Shown here piece after piece: positions 47,077-55,255 of a DNA stretch of 64,000 bases. How positions within the stretch are numbered: the first letter of the stretch is position 1; each line of letters starts with the position of its first letter. The DNA lies in contig JAJUFC010000014.1 in NCBI GenBank assembly GCA_029263855.1, forward strand, positions 1 through 64,000. Direction: 5' to 3'. Under the pieces are notes generated by a model that was not told the DNA's origin, ran no database searches, and was given only the letters and a program-made list of their open reading frames with translations. A program made the position numbers and the translations under genes. Source of the DNA: Candidatus Thermochlorobacteriaceae bacterium (GTDB lineage Bacteria > Bacteroidota > Chlorobiia > Chlorobiales > Thermochlorobacteraceae).

Positions 47077-48330
47077 TCACAGCGTTTGAGATTTTCCATT
47101 GCGAAGCGTTTGCCAGATTCGTTTCAGTCGAAGCGTTATTTGAGGAGAATCGGATTGCATTTCGCTGAAAAATTCAATCGAGATTGCAATCAAAATGGCA
47201 AGCACAAGCGCGCCGATAAACGTGCCTGCAATGATAAACAGTCGCTTTGGTTTTGATTTCCATTCAGGAACGCGCGCTTTATCTAAAACGATCAGGCTTG
47301 GTGTATCTTTGGCTTCTTGAATTTTGGCTTGTTCATATTGCGGTACCAAAAATTCTACGATTTTTGTTTGAAGCAACACATCGCGATACAAACGCAAATA
47401 CGCCATTGCCACATCAGGCATTTTGTTGAAGGGAATAATGATGTCGGAGGGTAATCCGCCTATCTCGAATTTTTTTGCTTGTCGTCGTAATTCTTCAATA
47501 CGGCTTTTCGCCACTTCTACCTGTGGATTTGACTCTCCGAGCGTCTTCCGTAGCACGTTATACTCGACCTCGCTTTGCACCGCACTGGCTTCAAGTTGCG
47601 CAGAGGCTTCCAAACTGGCGCGCACTTGGTCTTTGACTTCGGCGACTTTGTATTCTTTCTGAAACTGATTCAGCCGCTCTTCTGCCTCTCTTAAATCTTG
47701 CAAAGCCTGTTGGTATCGCTTCTCGATGAAGATGCGTTGATTGCGGGCGGATTCGGTCGCCAGTAGCCGATTCGTGGAATCCAACATGTGGACGATAAAA
47801 TTTGCCATTTCCGCCGCTTTGACGGAATCTTGCTTATACCAAGCCGTAATCGTAATTGAGCCATCTTTGTTTTCTTTGAAAGAAATATTTTGGTCGAGTT
47901 CTTTGAGGGTATTTTTAATTGGCTCACGGGCATCTTCTTCATCAAATTCGTATTCATGAATGAGATTGAACTTCTCAATAACGGCAAGGCGAAGTCGTTC
48001 GCTTTTGAAAATCGCTTCATATCGCTCTGCGTCATCGGCTTTGCCTTTGCCCAAAAGCCCCTCGAATGCGCCACCTCCGCCTAAGAGTTTTGAGATTCCA
48101 AATAAGTCGCTTGAATTGGAAAGTAAAATTACAGACGAGGCTTGATACCAGACGGGAAGGAGAAAACTCACAGCCACCGCAATAATGGTCGCACCAATGG
48201 TTGTGATGCTGATAAACTTGCGCCACTCGACAATGATTTCCAAATATAACAACCACTGCGGCAGTGTTTCTTCGGCTGTATATCTGTTTTCTTTTGCAGA
48301 TGCTGATGTTTGAACTTGAGTTTCTTGCAT
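47077..48330 (-). CDS. Wzz/GumC-like polysaccharide co-polymerase
   Basis: This 417-residue protein has two transmembrane helices (about 38-60 and 375-397) flanking a long helical periplasmic domain. The Wzz N-terminal motif is present, with FLLPVWYQASSVILL after the first helix, and DKARVPEWKSKPKRLFIIAG, the proline-rich box, before the second. No cytoplasmic tyrosine-kinase domain follows; the tail after TM2 is only ~20 residues. It would control chain length with the Wzy-like polymerase and couple to the SLBB exporter, whose stop is 4 bp upstream. Confidence 0.9.
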   Translation of the reverse strand: MQETQVQTSASAKENRYTAEETLPQWLLYLEIIVEWRKFISITTIGATIIAVAVSFLLPVWYQASSVILLSNSSDLFGISKLLGGGGAFEGLLGKGKADDAERYEAIFKSERLRLAVIEKFNLIHEYEFDEEDAREPIKNTLKELDQNISFKENKDGSITITAWYKQDSVKAAEMANFIVHMLDSTNRLLATESARNQRIFIEKRYQQALQDLREAEERLNQFQKEYKVAEVKDQVRASLEASAQLEASAVQSEVEYNVLRKTLGESNPQVEVAKSRIEELRRQAKKFEIGGLPSDIIIPFNKMPDVAMAYLRLYRDVLLQTKIVEFLVPQYEQAKIQEAKDTPSLIVLDKARVPEWKSKPKRLFIIAGTFIGALVLAILIAISIEFFSEMQSDSPQITLRLKRIWQTLRNGKSQTL

Positions 48331-48334
48331 CGCT

Positions 48335-50140
48335 CTATCGTGTTACTTGGAAAATCAACACGCCCAACGTTACGATGGTAGTGAAAAGCGAAATGATGGG
48401 CGCGTATTCAGAGACGTTCTGCGCAAAGGTTTTGCGGACTTTTTTCGGCGCGATAATCCAATCGCCTGATTCGATTTCCGTCTCGCTCGGCGTTTTCCAC
48501 TCGTCGCCATTGGCTTTGAGCACTTTCACGTCGCCGGTCGACTCTGTTGTTTGTCCGCCAACCGCGTTCAGATAATCTTCAATCTTCCAACCTTTGACAT
48601 ACTTCACATATCCCGGACGCTGAACTTGCCCGAAAACATAGATTGTTTGTTCATCTTTTGGAATCAGAATCAAGTCGCCATCTTTGAGAGAAAGGTCTTT
48701 TGCGCTTCCCTGCTCAAACATGTCCTTGAAATTGATAGAAACGTAATTTCGCCGCGCGCTATAATCGATATCGAAGGTTTGGGCTTCTTCGGGGTTCAAA
48801 TTGCTGCCGCGAAGAATGCGCGCACGTTCGAAGTCTGGGTCTGTGACGGAAATTGGCTCTTTGGCGTTGGGGTCTTCGGGGCGCGGCTTGCGATAAATTC
48901 TTGCACTGCTTATCAAGGCTTTTTCCGTGAAGCCGCCCGCCAATTTTATGATTTCTTTCAAGGTCGTTTTTTCTTCTTCAATCGCAAAGTATCCAGGGAA
49001 TCTCACTTCGCCTTTCAGCGTTACATTGCCAATTCGTGGGACATTTTTTTCAGGCACTTGGATTCTATCGTTGGGAAGAAGCGGAATATCTTGGGCGCGT
49101 CCTTCTAAAATTTCCGTCATATTGATGCGCTGTGTTTGAAACCCTGATGCAGTTTTGCGAACCAGTTGAACATTTTCCAAATCGGCGTTCGGCGTTGCGC
49201 CCTGTGCAATTTTGAAAAGCGTTGTGAGGCTGTCAAAAGATGAATACTCGTAGAGCGCAGGAATCTGAACCGCGCCGTAAATACCAACCTTTTCAACTTG
49301 CTCCACCGCAAGATTCGGAACACTAACAACATCGCCTTCTTGCAAGAAAGGATTCATCGTTTTATCGCCCGCCATAAAAAATCGAATTAAATCGCACTCC
49401 AAAATCTCTCCACTTTTGCGATGCACTTTGATTCGCCGAAGCGACGGACGAATCTGCGGCGCGTAGTTGGGATAAAGACGCACGGAAAGCCTATCGCTGT
49501 TGAGTTTTTCTGTTTGAAGCGTTGGCGCGAGCGTGTTGTTTTCAATCGGCGGCGCGTTTGCAAGAAGAACCGCTTTATCGACGCGGTCAACCGATGCCAC
49601 CACATGCTTGCCCGGCGTGCGAATCGCACCTGTAACCGTTACCAAAAACGTGCGCGGACGCTGCAGCGTAATCGAAACCGAACTGCTTTTATACTGCCTA
49701 GAAAGTTGTGACAAAAGTTCAGGCTTAACAGAAGCCAATGTTTTGCCGCTTACCTCAATCGCGCCAACATTCGGAAGCGTGAGCGCGCCATCGGCAGAAA
49801 CCGTCGCCCGAAATGTAATCGGTGTGAGCGTAAAAATGCTAATTTCAATGATATCGCCTGCACCCAACACATATTTCTCCGCATCAATCGTCTCTTCCAA
49901 CGGAATGGCTTGTAACGACGCCGACGTCTGCGGCGACACCGAAGTTTTGTCTAAGAAATTTTGCTCTTGTGAAAATCCTGAGAAATAATTTTTGAGCAGT
50001 GATGAACGGCTTTCACCCGTCGCTTGTGAGGCATCGGTCTGGTCACGAAACTGTTGAAGCACGTCTTGAGCCAACCCGGTAAGCGGTGAAAAGATAAACG
50101 CAAAAACCAAGCAGTGCTTAATGAACGAAGAAATTGGCAT
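48335..50140 (-). CDS. SLBB-domain polysaccharide export protein (Wza-like)
   Basis: The product has 601 residues from the ATG at 50140, which gives a clean signal peptide MPISSFIKHCLVFAFIFS ending GLAQ; the TTG six codons upstream is less likely. The Poly_export domain (about 85-165) has YVLGAGDIIEISIF and ADGALTLPNVGAIEVSGKT. About five SLBB-type domains follow, for example VTVTGAIRTPGKHV, VTLKGEVRFPGYFAI and VFGQVQRPGYVKY. A C-terminal hydrophobic segment ends IFQVTR. No lipobox cysteine is seen. It should form the periplasmic/outer-membrane export channel and is the first gene of the polysaccharide operon. Confidence 0.93.
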   Translation of the reverse strand: MPISSFIKHCLVFAFIFSPLTGLAQDVLQQFRDQTDASQATGESRSSLLKNYFSGFSQEQNFLDKTSVSPQTSASLQAIPLEETIDAEKYVLGAGDIIEISIFTLTPITFRATVSADGALTLPNVGAIEVSGKTLASVKPELLSQLSRQYKSSSVSITLQRPRTFLVTVTGAIRTPGKHVVASVDRVDKAVLLANAPPIENNTLAPTLQTEKLNSDRLSVRLYPNYAPQIRPSLRRIKVHRKSGEILECDLIRFFMAGDKTMNPFLQEGDVVSVPNLAVEQVEKVGIYGAVQIPALYEYSSFDSLTTLFKIAQGATPNADLENVQLVRKTASGFQTQRINMTEILEGRAQDIPLLPNDRIQVPEKNVPRIGNVTLKGEVRFPGYFAIEEEKTTLKEIIKLAGGFTEKALISSARIYRKPRPEDPNAKEPISVTDPDFERARILRGSNLNPEEAQTFDIDYSARRNYVSINFKDMFEQGSAKDLSLKDGDLILIPKDEQTIYVFGQVQRPGYVKYVKGWKIEDYLNAVGGQTTESTGDVKVLKANGDEWKTPSETEIESGDWIIAPKKVRKTFAQNVSEYAPIISLFTTIVTLGVLIFQVTR

Positions 50141-50168
50141 TCGAAAAATTTGATTCAAAAATGAAGGG

Positions 50169-50199
50169 CGAAGATACAGAACGCCAGCGTTTCGTCCAA
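50169..50199 (-). promoter_or_regulatory. Candidate promoter of the polysaccharide operon
   Basis: On the complement, TTGGAC (50194-50199), a 17-nt spacer and TATCTTCG (50169-50176), a TAnnTTyG-type element, end about 28 nt before the SLBB ATG. The same TATCTT hexamer is seen at 6655-6660. Pattern match only. Confidence 0.4.
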
Positions 50200-50330
50200 T
50201 GAATGTTTAAGGCAACAACAACGCAAGTTTGTGGATTTTTCGCGATATAATGGCGGTGGAGTTAATGAATAGTGAAGAATTGCTTGCTTCTCGTTCATCA
50301 TTACTCGTTACTCATTATTCATTAGTTTGT

Positions 50331-50370
50331 CATTCCGAACAGTGCAAGCAGTCCATGAACTGTTTTGCAC
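50331..50370. repeat. Palindromic intergenic element, same general form as 1974-2015 and 62654-62706
   Basis: It begins cattccgaac (50331-50340) and continues as an imperfect hairpin: gtgcaagcagt (50342-50352) against actgttttgcac (50359-50370). A simple ATTACTC/ATTATTC-rich stretch precedes it, as also seen before the element at 62654. Confidence 0.5.
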
Positions 50371-50403
50371 AACATCATAAATCGTCTTACTTTTCCCTAA
50401 TCA

Positions 50404-50433
50404 TTTCCAATCAACTTGTTTCCAATCAACTTG
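50404..50433 (+). repeat. 15-bp perfect tandem duplication before the exonuclease start
   Basis: tttccaatcaacttg occurs at 50404-50418 and again at 50419-50433 with no spacer, ending 10 bp before the ATG at 50444. Confidence 0.9.
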
Positions 50434-50443
50434 ACGACAACTC

Positions 50444-51160
50444 ATGTGGCTCGATACTTTATTTCGTAAAACGCCCGCGCTTCCCACCAATTTAGACGAA
50501 TCCGTTCATGCCTATTTTCTTCAGCCTCTTCCGAACAAAAAAACGCCGATTTGCGATTTGCGCTTCGTTGTCTTCGACACCGAAACGACCGGACTTGAAG
50601 AAAAGAAAGGAGACCGGCTGCTCTCGATTGGCGCTGTTGGCATGAAAGGCTGTCGGGTTGATTTGAACGACACGTTCTACGCCGTCGTCAATCCTGATAA
50701 TCACTGCGCGCCTGCCGAGACCGTGAAAGTGCATTTCATCACGCCGTCTGAAACCGTTGCCGCACCCTCGATTGAAGAAGTCTTACCGAAATTTTTGGAC
50801 TTCATTAAAGCCGATGTCTTGGTGGCGCACCACGCGCTTTTTGATATTGGCTTCATCGGCTCTGAAATGAAACGTCTTTACGGACGACCGCTCATCAATT
50901 ACTTCACCGATACAGTTGAACTTGCCCACGCCGTTGACTCTGCTGAACAATCTTCGCAATACCTCTTGCTAAATCCGCACCGCATGGAAGAATATGAATT
51001 GGATAAACTCTGCGAGAAATATCACATTCCAAACGAAACACGCCATCACGCACTCGGCGATGCGTTCGTAACGGCTCAAATTGCTGCACGCGTCTTCAAG
51101 CAGTTCGATAAAATTGGAGTGAAAACCCTTCAAGATTTAATGCTTCTGCGCCGCGTTTAA
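50444..51160 (+). CDS. DEDDh 3'-5' exonuclease (DnaQ/PolC-epsilon-like)
   Basis: The product has 238 residues. After ~38 unconserved residues the RNase H-like fold shows ExoI VFDTETTGL, ExoII in VAHHALFDIGFI and ExoIII in RHHALGDAFVTAQI, giving the D-E-D-Dh set. Such proteins proofread as separate subunits or act in DNA repair or RNA processing; which applies here cannot be decided. There is no GIY-YIG or CBS domain attached. A pyrimidine phosphorylase gene follows 15 bp downstream. Confidence 0.9.
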   Translation: MWLDTLFRKTPALPTNLDESVHAYFLQPLPNKKTPICDLRFVVFDTETTGLEEKKGDRLLSIGAVGMKGCRVDLNDTFYAVVNPDNHCAPAETVKVHFITPSETVAAPSIEEVLPKFLDFIKADVLVAHHALFDIGFIGSEMKRLYGRPLINYFTDTVELAHAVDSAEQSSQYLLLNPHRMEEYELDKLCEKYHIPNETRHHALGDAFVTAQIAARVFKQFDKIGVKTLQDLMLLRRV

Positions 51161-51175
51161 TTTTTCCAAAACTGC

Positions 51176-52486
51176 ATGAATCCTGTCGAACTCATTCGCA
51201 AAAAGCGAGACGGCTACACGCTCACTGAAGAAGAAATTCGCTTTTTCTTTTCGTCCTATCAAGCAGGCAAAATTCCTGACTATCAAGTTTCGGCAATGCT
51301 AATGGCAATTTTTTTTCGCTCGCTTTCAAAAGCCGAAATGACTGCCCTCTGCAAAACGATGATTGAAAGCGGCAAGGTTGCCAATCTTTCCGCGATTCGC
51401 GCGCCGAAGGTCGATAAACACTCCACAGGCGGCGTGGGCGATAAAGCTTCGCTCATTCTTGCGCCGATTGTCGCCAGCTTTGGCGTTGCCGTGCCGATGG
51501 TTTCAGGGCGCGGACTTGGACACACAGGCGGCACGCTCGATAAACTCGAGTCCATTCCGCAGTTCAATGTCCACCTTTCCGAAAAAAAATTTCTTCGCCT
51601 GCTCCAAACACATCACTGCGCTTTGATTGGACAAACAAAGGAAATCGCGCCGCTCGATAAACTGCTCTACGCCCTTCGCGATGTAACCGCCACCGTTGAA
51701 TCCATTCCGCTCATTGCTTCCAGCATTATGTCGAAGAAAATCGCGTCAGGGCTTGACGCGCTCGTGCTCGATGTCAAAACCGGTAAAGGCGCGTTCATGC
51801 AAGACTACTCGCGCTCAAAAGAATTAGCCCAAACCTTGATTCAAATCGGCGAAAGTTACGGCAAGCGCGTTCAAGCGTTCATCACATCAATGGAGGAGCC
51901 ACTTGGCTACGCCGTCGGAAACTGGCTCGAAGTCAAAGAGTGTATGGAATGTTTACAAGGACGAAACGACGCACTCGTAAAGGATACGCTCGAAGTCTCG
52001 CTCACGCTTTCAGGCGCGATGCTTTGGCTCGCAAAGAAAGCCGACTCGATTCAAGACGGCATTGAACGCTCAAAATGTCAGATTGAAAACGGACAGGCTT
52101 TTCAAAAATTTTTAGACGTCGCCAAAGCACAAGGCGCAAACATCTCGCCGCTCAAAGATTTTTCAAAATATCCAACATCAAAATTCACTGAACAGGTAAC
52201 GGCAAGCACGGACGGCTACATTTCCGACATCAACGCGCTGGAAGTTGGTCTTTCCGCCATCACGCTGGGCGCAGGACGCATGAAAAAGGAAGACGCGATT
52301 GAGCCAAAAGCAGGGATTCTTTTCCGAAAAAAAGTCGGCGATAAAGTGAAGAAAGGCGAAGTGATTGCTGAAGTTTTCACCGACCAAAAAAAGGCACTTG
52401 TGCCCGTCTGCGCCCGTCTTGACAAGGCAATTCAGGTGCGTGCGAAAAAGGTGATGGTAAAGTCTAAAATTTTAGAAGCGTTGTAA
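51176..52486 (+). CDS. pdp: Pyrimidine-nucleoside (thymidine) phosphorylase
   Basis: This 436-residue enzyme cleaves thymidine, uridine or both with phosphate to base and (deoxy)ribose 1-phosphate. It shows VELIRKKRDGYTLTEEEI, the phosphate site KVDKHSTGGVGDKASL, SGRGLGHTGGTLDKLES and the C-terminal GVRFRKKVGDKVKKGE-like barrel-sandwich part (ILFRKKVGDKVKKGEVIAEV). The domain order and length fit the family that includes DeoA and Pdp; the exact base preference is not visible. Confidence 0.93.
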   Translation: MNPVELIRKKRDGYTLTEEEIRFFFSSYQAGKIPDYQVSAMLMAIFFRSLSKAEMTALCKTMIESGKVANLSAIRAPKVDKHSTGGVGDKASLILAPIVASFGVAVPMVSGRGLGHTGGTLDKLESIPQFNVHLSEKKFLRLLQTHHCALIGQTKEIAPLDKLLYALRDVTATVESIPLIASSIMSKKIASGLDALVLDVKTGKGAFMQDYSRSKELAQTLIQIGESYGKRVQAFITSMEEPLGYAVGNWLEVKECMECLQGRNDALVKDTLEVSLTLSGAMLWLAKKADSIQDGIERSKCQIENGQAFQKFLDVAKAQGANISPLKDFSKYPTSKFTEQVTASTDGYISDINALEVGLSAITLGAGRMKKEDAIEPKAGILFRKKVGDKVKKGEVIAEVFTDQKKALVPVCARLDKAIQVRAKKVMVKSKILEAL

Positions 52487-52498
52487 GGCGATTTATGC

Positions 52499-53317
52499 TT
52501 AAAGCGCAACTAGTTCGATTTCTCCCAACTCCATTCCCAAAAAGCGTTCGGCGACGGTTCGGAATCGTTGGGGCATATCGCTGACGAGCACGCGCGGCGA
52601 TTCGGGCGTTGTGTCGGAAAGCAGCTGCTGTTGTGCAAGATAGATTTTGACTTCACGCGCAACAGATTCGGCAGAATCAATGAGTTCAACGCTTTTCCCT
52701 ATCACGTCTTGAATGGTTGCTTTAAGCAATGGATAATGCGTGCACCCCAAGATGAGCGCGTCGATGCGTGAGTCGAGCAGTTCGGCGAGATATTCTTTCG
52801 CAATCAACTTTGACGCTTCGTGCGTCGCAAATCCTTCCTCGACAAGCGGCACAAAGAGCGGACATGCTTTTGCAAAAACTTGCACGTCCTTGTTCAAGCG
52901 ATGCAGTTCGCGTTGGTAGGCGTAAGAGGCAATCGTGGCTTGTGTGCCGATGACGCCGATGCGCTTATGCTCACTTTTCTCAATCGCCAATTTCGCACCG
53001 GCTTTGATGACGCCTAAAACCCCAAGTTCCTTCGCCGTTTCTTGAACGGTATCGAGTGCGAGTGCAGAAACGGTATTGCAGGCAATCACAATAAGTTTCG
53101 GCTCGTAGCGAAGAAGCAGCGCTGTATCTTCGGCAGCGTATTTGCGCACGGTCGGTTCAGACTTTGTTCCGTAAGGCACGCGCGCCGTGTCGCCAAAGTA
53201 GATGATGTGTTCGTTTGGAAGCAGTTGGCGCAGTTGGCGCACGACCGTTAAGCCGCCGACGCCTGAATCAAACACGCCAATCGGGGAGTGAGATGAAATC
53301 GCGGATTGATGCGGCAC
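52499..53317 (-). CDS. murI: Glutamate racemase
   Basis: This 272-residue cofactor-independent enzyme supplies D-glutamate for peptidoglycan. The N-terminal aspartate motif GVFDSGVGGLTVVRQL, the first catalytic cysteine in IACNTVSALAL and the second in LGCTHYPLL are visible, with YFGDTARVPYG between. The start is GTG at 53317, since no ATG is available before the first motif. It lies 6 bp after the GNAT gene. Confidence 0.96.
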   Translation of the reverse strand: MPHQSAISSHSPIGVFDSGVGGLTVVRQLRQLLPNEHIIYFGDTARVPYGTKSEPTVRKYAAEDTALLLRYEPKLIVIACNTVSALALDTVQETAKELGVLGVIKAGAKLAIEKSEHKRIGVIGTQATIASYAYQRELHRLNKDVQVFAKACPLFVPLVEEGFATHEASKLIAKEYLAELLDSRIDALILGCTHYPLLKATIQDVIGKSVELIDSAESVAREVKIYLAQQQLLSDTTPESPRVLVSDMPQRFRTVAERFLGMELGEIELVAL

Positions 53318-53323
53318 GGAATT

Positions 53324-53803
53324 TCAGAAATGTTTGGTGTAGATGAGTTTGTCGTCGCCCACGCGATAAAAATTTTTGATGCGCGCTTCTAATTGGCAAC
53401 CGATTTTCTCGTAAAAGCGGCGCGTGTTTTCGTAGTGCGGTTGAGATGATGTTTCAATCACAATGAGTTTCCCGCTTTGCCTTTGAACTTCTTTGCAAGC
53501 AAACTCAAACAGTTTCTTGCCGATGCCCTTGCCTTGTGCTTCGCGTGCGACAGCAATCCAATAAAGGTCGTAAGTCGAAAGCGTCATGGACGTTTTGCCG
53601 AAGCAGATGTAGCCTAAAACCGCACTGCCTTCAATCGCCGAGTAAATTTGATAATTTTCAGGATTGAAGCTTGTGTAAGCAAGGCACTCGTCGATGAGTT
53701 CGAGCGCGACTTCGACTTCGTCGCTTCGAAAGGCATTCGTTTCCCAAAGCAGTTTGCGAATTGGCTCTTTATGCGAGGACTGCAACGCAACGATTTGAAT
53801 CAT
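53324..53803 (-). CDS. GNAT family N-acetyltransferase
   Basis: This 159-residue single-domain acetyltransferase has motif A as WIAVAREAQGKGIGKKLFEFA, the acetyl-CoA pyrophosphate loop, and a motif-B-like YENTRRFYEKIGCQL. The acceptor is unknown. It lies 12 bp after the arsS gene and 6 bp before murI in a continuous minus-strand run. Confidence 0.88.
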   Translation of the reverse strand: MIQIVALQSSHKEPIRKLLWETNAFRSDEVEVALELIDECLAYTSFNPENYQIYSAIEGSAVLGYICFGKTSMTLSTYDLYWIAVAREAQGKGIGKKLFEFACKEVQRQSGKLIVIETSSQPHYENTRRFYEKIGCQLEARIKNFYRVGDDKLIYTKHF

Positions 53804-53815
53804 GCTTAACCGAAG

Positions 53816-54862
53816 TTATGCTGTTGTTCCGCCACAACTTGACCCTGCGCCTGCTGTGCATCCGTAGCAATGTTGTCGTGTTACAATTCTTCGTGTATTA
53901 AGTTTTTCTACGTCAAAATCTTTGATGTGAATCGGCGCGCCATAGCCCACTTTTAAGTCGAGCATTTGGTTGAAGTCGCAATCGTAAAGGTAGCCGTCCC
54001 AACCGATTGAAATCGTGTTCCGACACATCACGCCTTTGGCGGCGGCAGGATTGAACAGCGAGACGAGTTTCGTCATATATGCTTCATAATTTCCCGACAC
54101 GAGCAAATAATCTAAGAAGCGGCTAATCGGCATGTTGGTAATTGTGTAAAGGCGATTGAACACAACGCCGTGATGCTTCGAGAGTTCGCGCTTGTAATCT
54201 TTCTCGAGCGAACTTTGATTTGGCGGCAAGAACGCACCAACAGGATTGTAGACGAGATTGAAGATTAAGCCACTTTCCTCTTTGCCGTAGCCTAATGCGT
54301 TCAAGCGTTTGATGGCTTCAATGGAGCGCGAAAAAACATCTTCGCCGCGCTGTTTATCCGTTACCGATGGCGTGTAGTGCGGGAGCGATGAAATCACCTC
54401 GATGCCGTGTTCAGCGAAAAATTCAGGCAGGTCGGTAAATCCGTTTGCAAGCAAGATTGTAAGGTTTGAGCGCACCATCACATGGCGATTAAGTTTTTTG
54501 ACTTCGCCGACGAACCAACGGAAGTGTGGATTCATTTCAGGTGCGCCGCCCGTGATGTCAACCTTTGGAATGTTTGTTTTTGCTAACGCCTCCAAACACA
54601 GTTCAAAGGTTTCGCGCGTCATGATTTCACGGCGGTCGGGTCCGGCATCGACGTGGCAGTGCTTGCAGACTTGATTACAAAGTTTGCCGACATTGATTTG
54701 AAAAATCTCAATTCCTGTGGCACGCAGTTCTGCTTCGCCCGTTTGTTTGAAGAGTTTATCAAAGGCGGGCAATTTCAATCGCTCATCTATGATGCTTAAC
54801 TGTTCTTCTGCCGAGGCAAGCGGGTGATGAATTGATTTCAAACTTTTCGTTGCGGTCGCCAT
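53816..54862 (-). CDS. arsS: Arsenosugar biosynthesis radical SAM protein ArsS
   Basis: This 348-residue radical SAM enzyme has the [4Fe-4S]/SAM cluster motif Cys62-x3-Cys66-x2-Cys69 (GKLCNQVCKHCHVDAGP) and the ArsS-specific GGAPEMNPHFRWFV and NLVYNPVGAFLPP segments. The C-terminus, CYGCTAGAGSSCGG then TTA, has cysteines at 332, 335 and 343 for extra clusters. Some members have selenocysteine near this end; here only Cys and an ordinary TAA stop are present. It is thought to join the adenosyl part of SAM to dimethylarsinite in arsenosugar synthesis. The peroxidase-like partner ends 4 bp before its start. No ArsM methyltransferase is in the window. Confidence 0.93.
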   Translation of the reverse strand: MATATKSLKSIHHPLASAEEQLSIIDERLKLPAFDKLFKQTGEAELRATGIEIFQINVGKLCNQVCKHCHVDAGPDRREIMTRETFELCLEALAKTNIPKVDITGGAPEMNPHFRWFVGEVKKLNRHVMVRSNLTILLANGFTDLPEFFAEHGIEVISSLPHYTPSVTDKQRGEDVFSRSIEAIKRLNALGYGKEESGLIFNLVYNPVGAFLPPNQSSLEKDYKRELSKHHGVVFNRLYTITNMPISRFLDYLLVSGNYEAYMTKLVSLFNPAAAKGVMCRNTISIGWDGYLYDCDFNQMLDLKVGYGAPIHIKDFDVEKLNTRRIVTRQHCYGCTAGAGSSCGGTTA

Positions 54863-54866
54863 GTGC

Positions 54867-55199
54867 TTACATTGAAAGTTTTTGATAGACGTTTTTCATT
54901 TGAACGCCGTGAACGAGTGCCGCGCCGCCTTTTATCGCCGCCGAAACGTGAACGGCTTCGGTCATTTGTTCAAGCGTTGCGCCTTTGGAGAGGGACTCTT
55001 GCGTGTAGGCATCGATGCAATAAGGGCACTGAACGGCGTGCGCAACGGCAAGCGCAATCAAGGCTTTTTCGCGTTCGCTTAGCGCGCCTTCGGCAAAGAC
55101 TGCGCCATACCACGCAAAAAATTTATCCATCAATTCTTTATTGCCTTCGCCGACTTGGGCAAACTTGGCAAGGTCTGCGGGGTTGTAGTAGGTCTCCAT
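54867..55199 (-). CDS. Arsenosugar-associated peroxidase-like (AhpD/CMD family) protein
   Basis: This 110-residue carboxymuconolactone-decarboxylase-fold protein has the redox pair Cys58-x2-Cys61 (HAVQCPYCIDAYTQ) and a downstream histidine in EAVHVSAAIKGG, the AhpD pattern. It is one of the small proteins repeatedly found next to arsS. The 4-bp spacing indicates a shared transcript. Its exact reaction is not known; redox support of the arsenic pathway is the usual inference. Confidence 0.93.
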   Translation of the reverse strand: METYYNPADLAKFAQVGEGNKELMDKFFAWYGAVFAEGALSEREKALIALAVAHAVQCPYCIDAYTQESLSKGATLEQMTEAVHVSAAIKGGAALVHGVQMKNVYQKLSM

Positions 55200-55255
55200 A
55201 GCAAGTTTGTGTGTTTAAGAGAGGCTAAAATAATATAGACGAGATTTTTAACAAA

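Larger units (their letters stand above)
50141..50443. other. 303-bp divergent intergenic region (polysaccharide operon / exonuclease)
   Basis: It holds the candidate minus-strand promoter (50169-50199), a palindromic element (50331-50370) and a 15-bp tandem duplication (50404-50433). The reading frame 50229-50495 has low-complexity, repeat-derived content and no likeness to a protein family; no gene is called. Confidence 0.6.

Noticed and set aside
50229-50495. 88-residue open frame in the divergent gap
   Set aside because: It consists of the palindromic element and simple sequence and overlaps the exonuclease start in another frame.
53816-53870. Possible selenocysteine at the ArsS C-terminus
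   Set aside because: The codons there are ordinary and the reading ends at TAA; no in-frame TGA is present, so this is the cysteine form.
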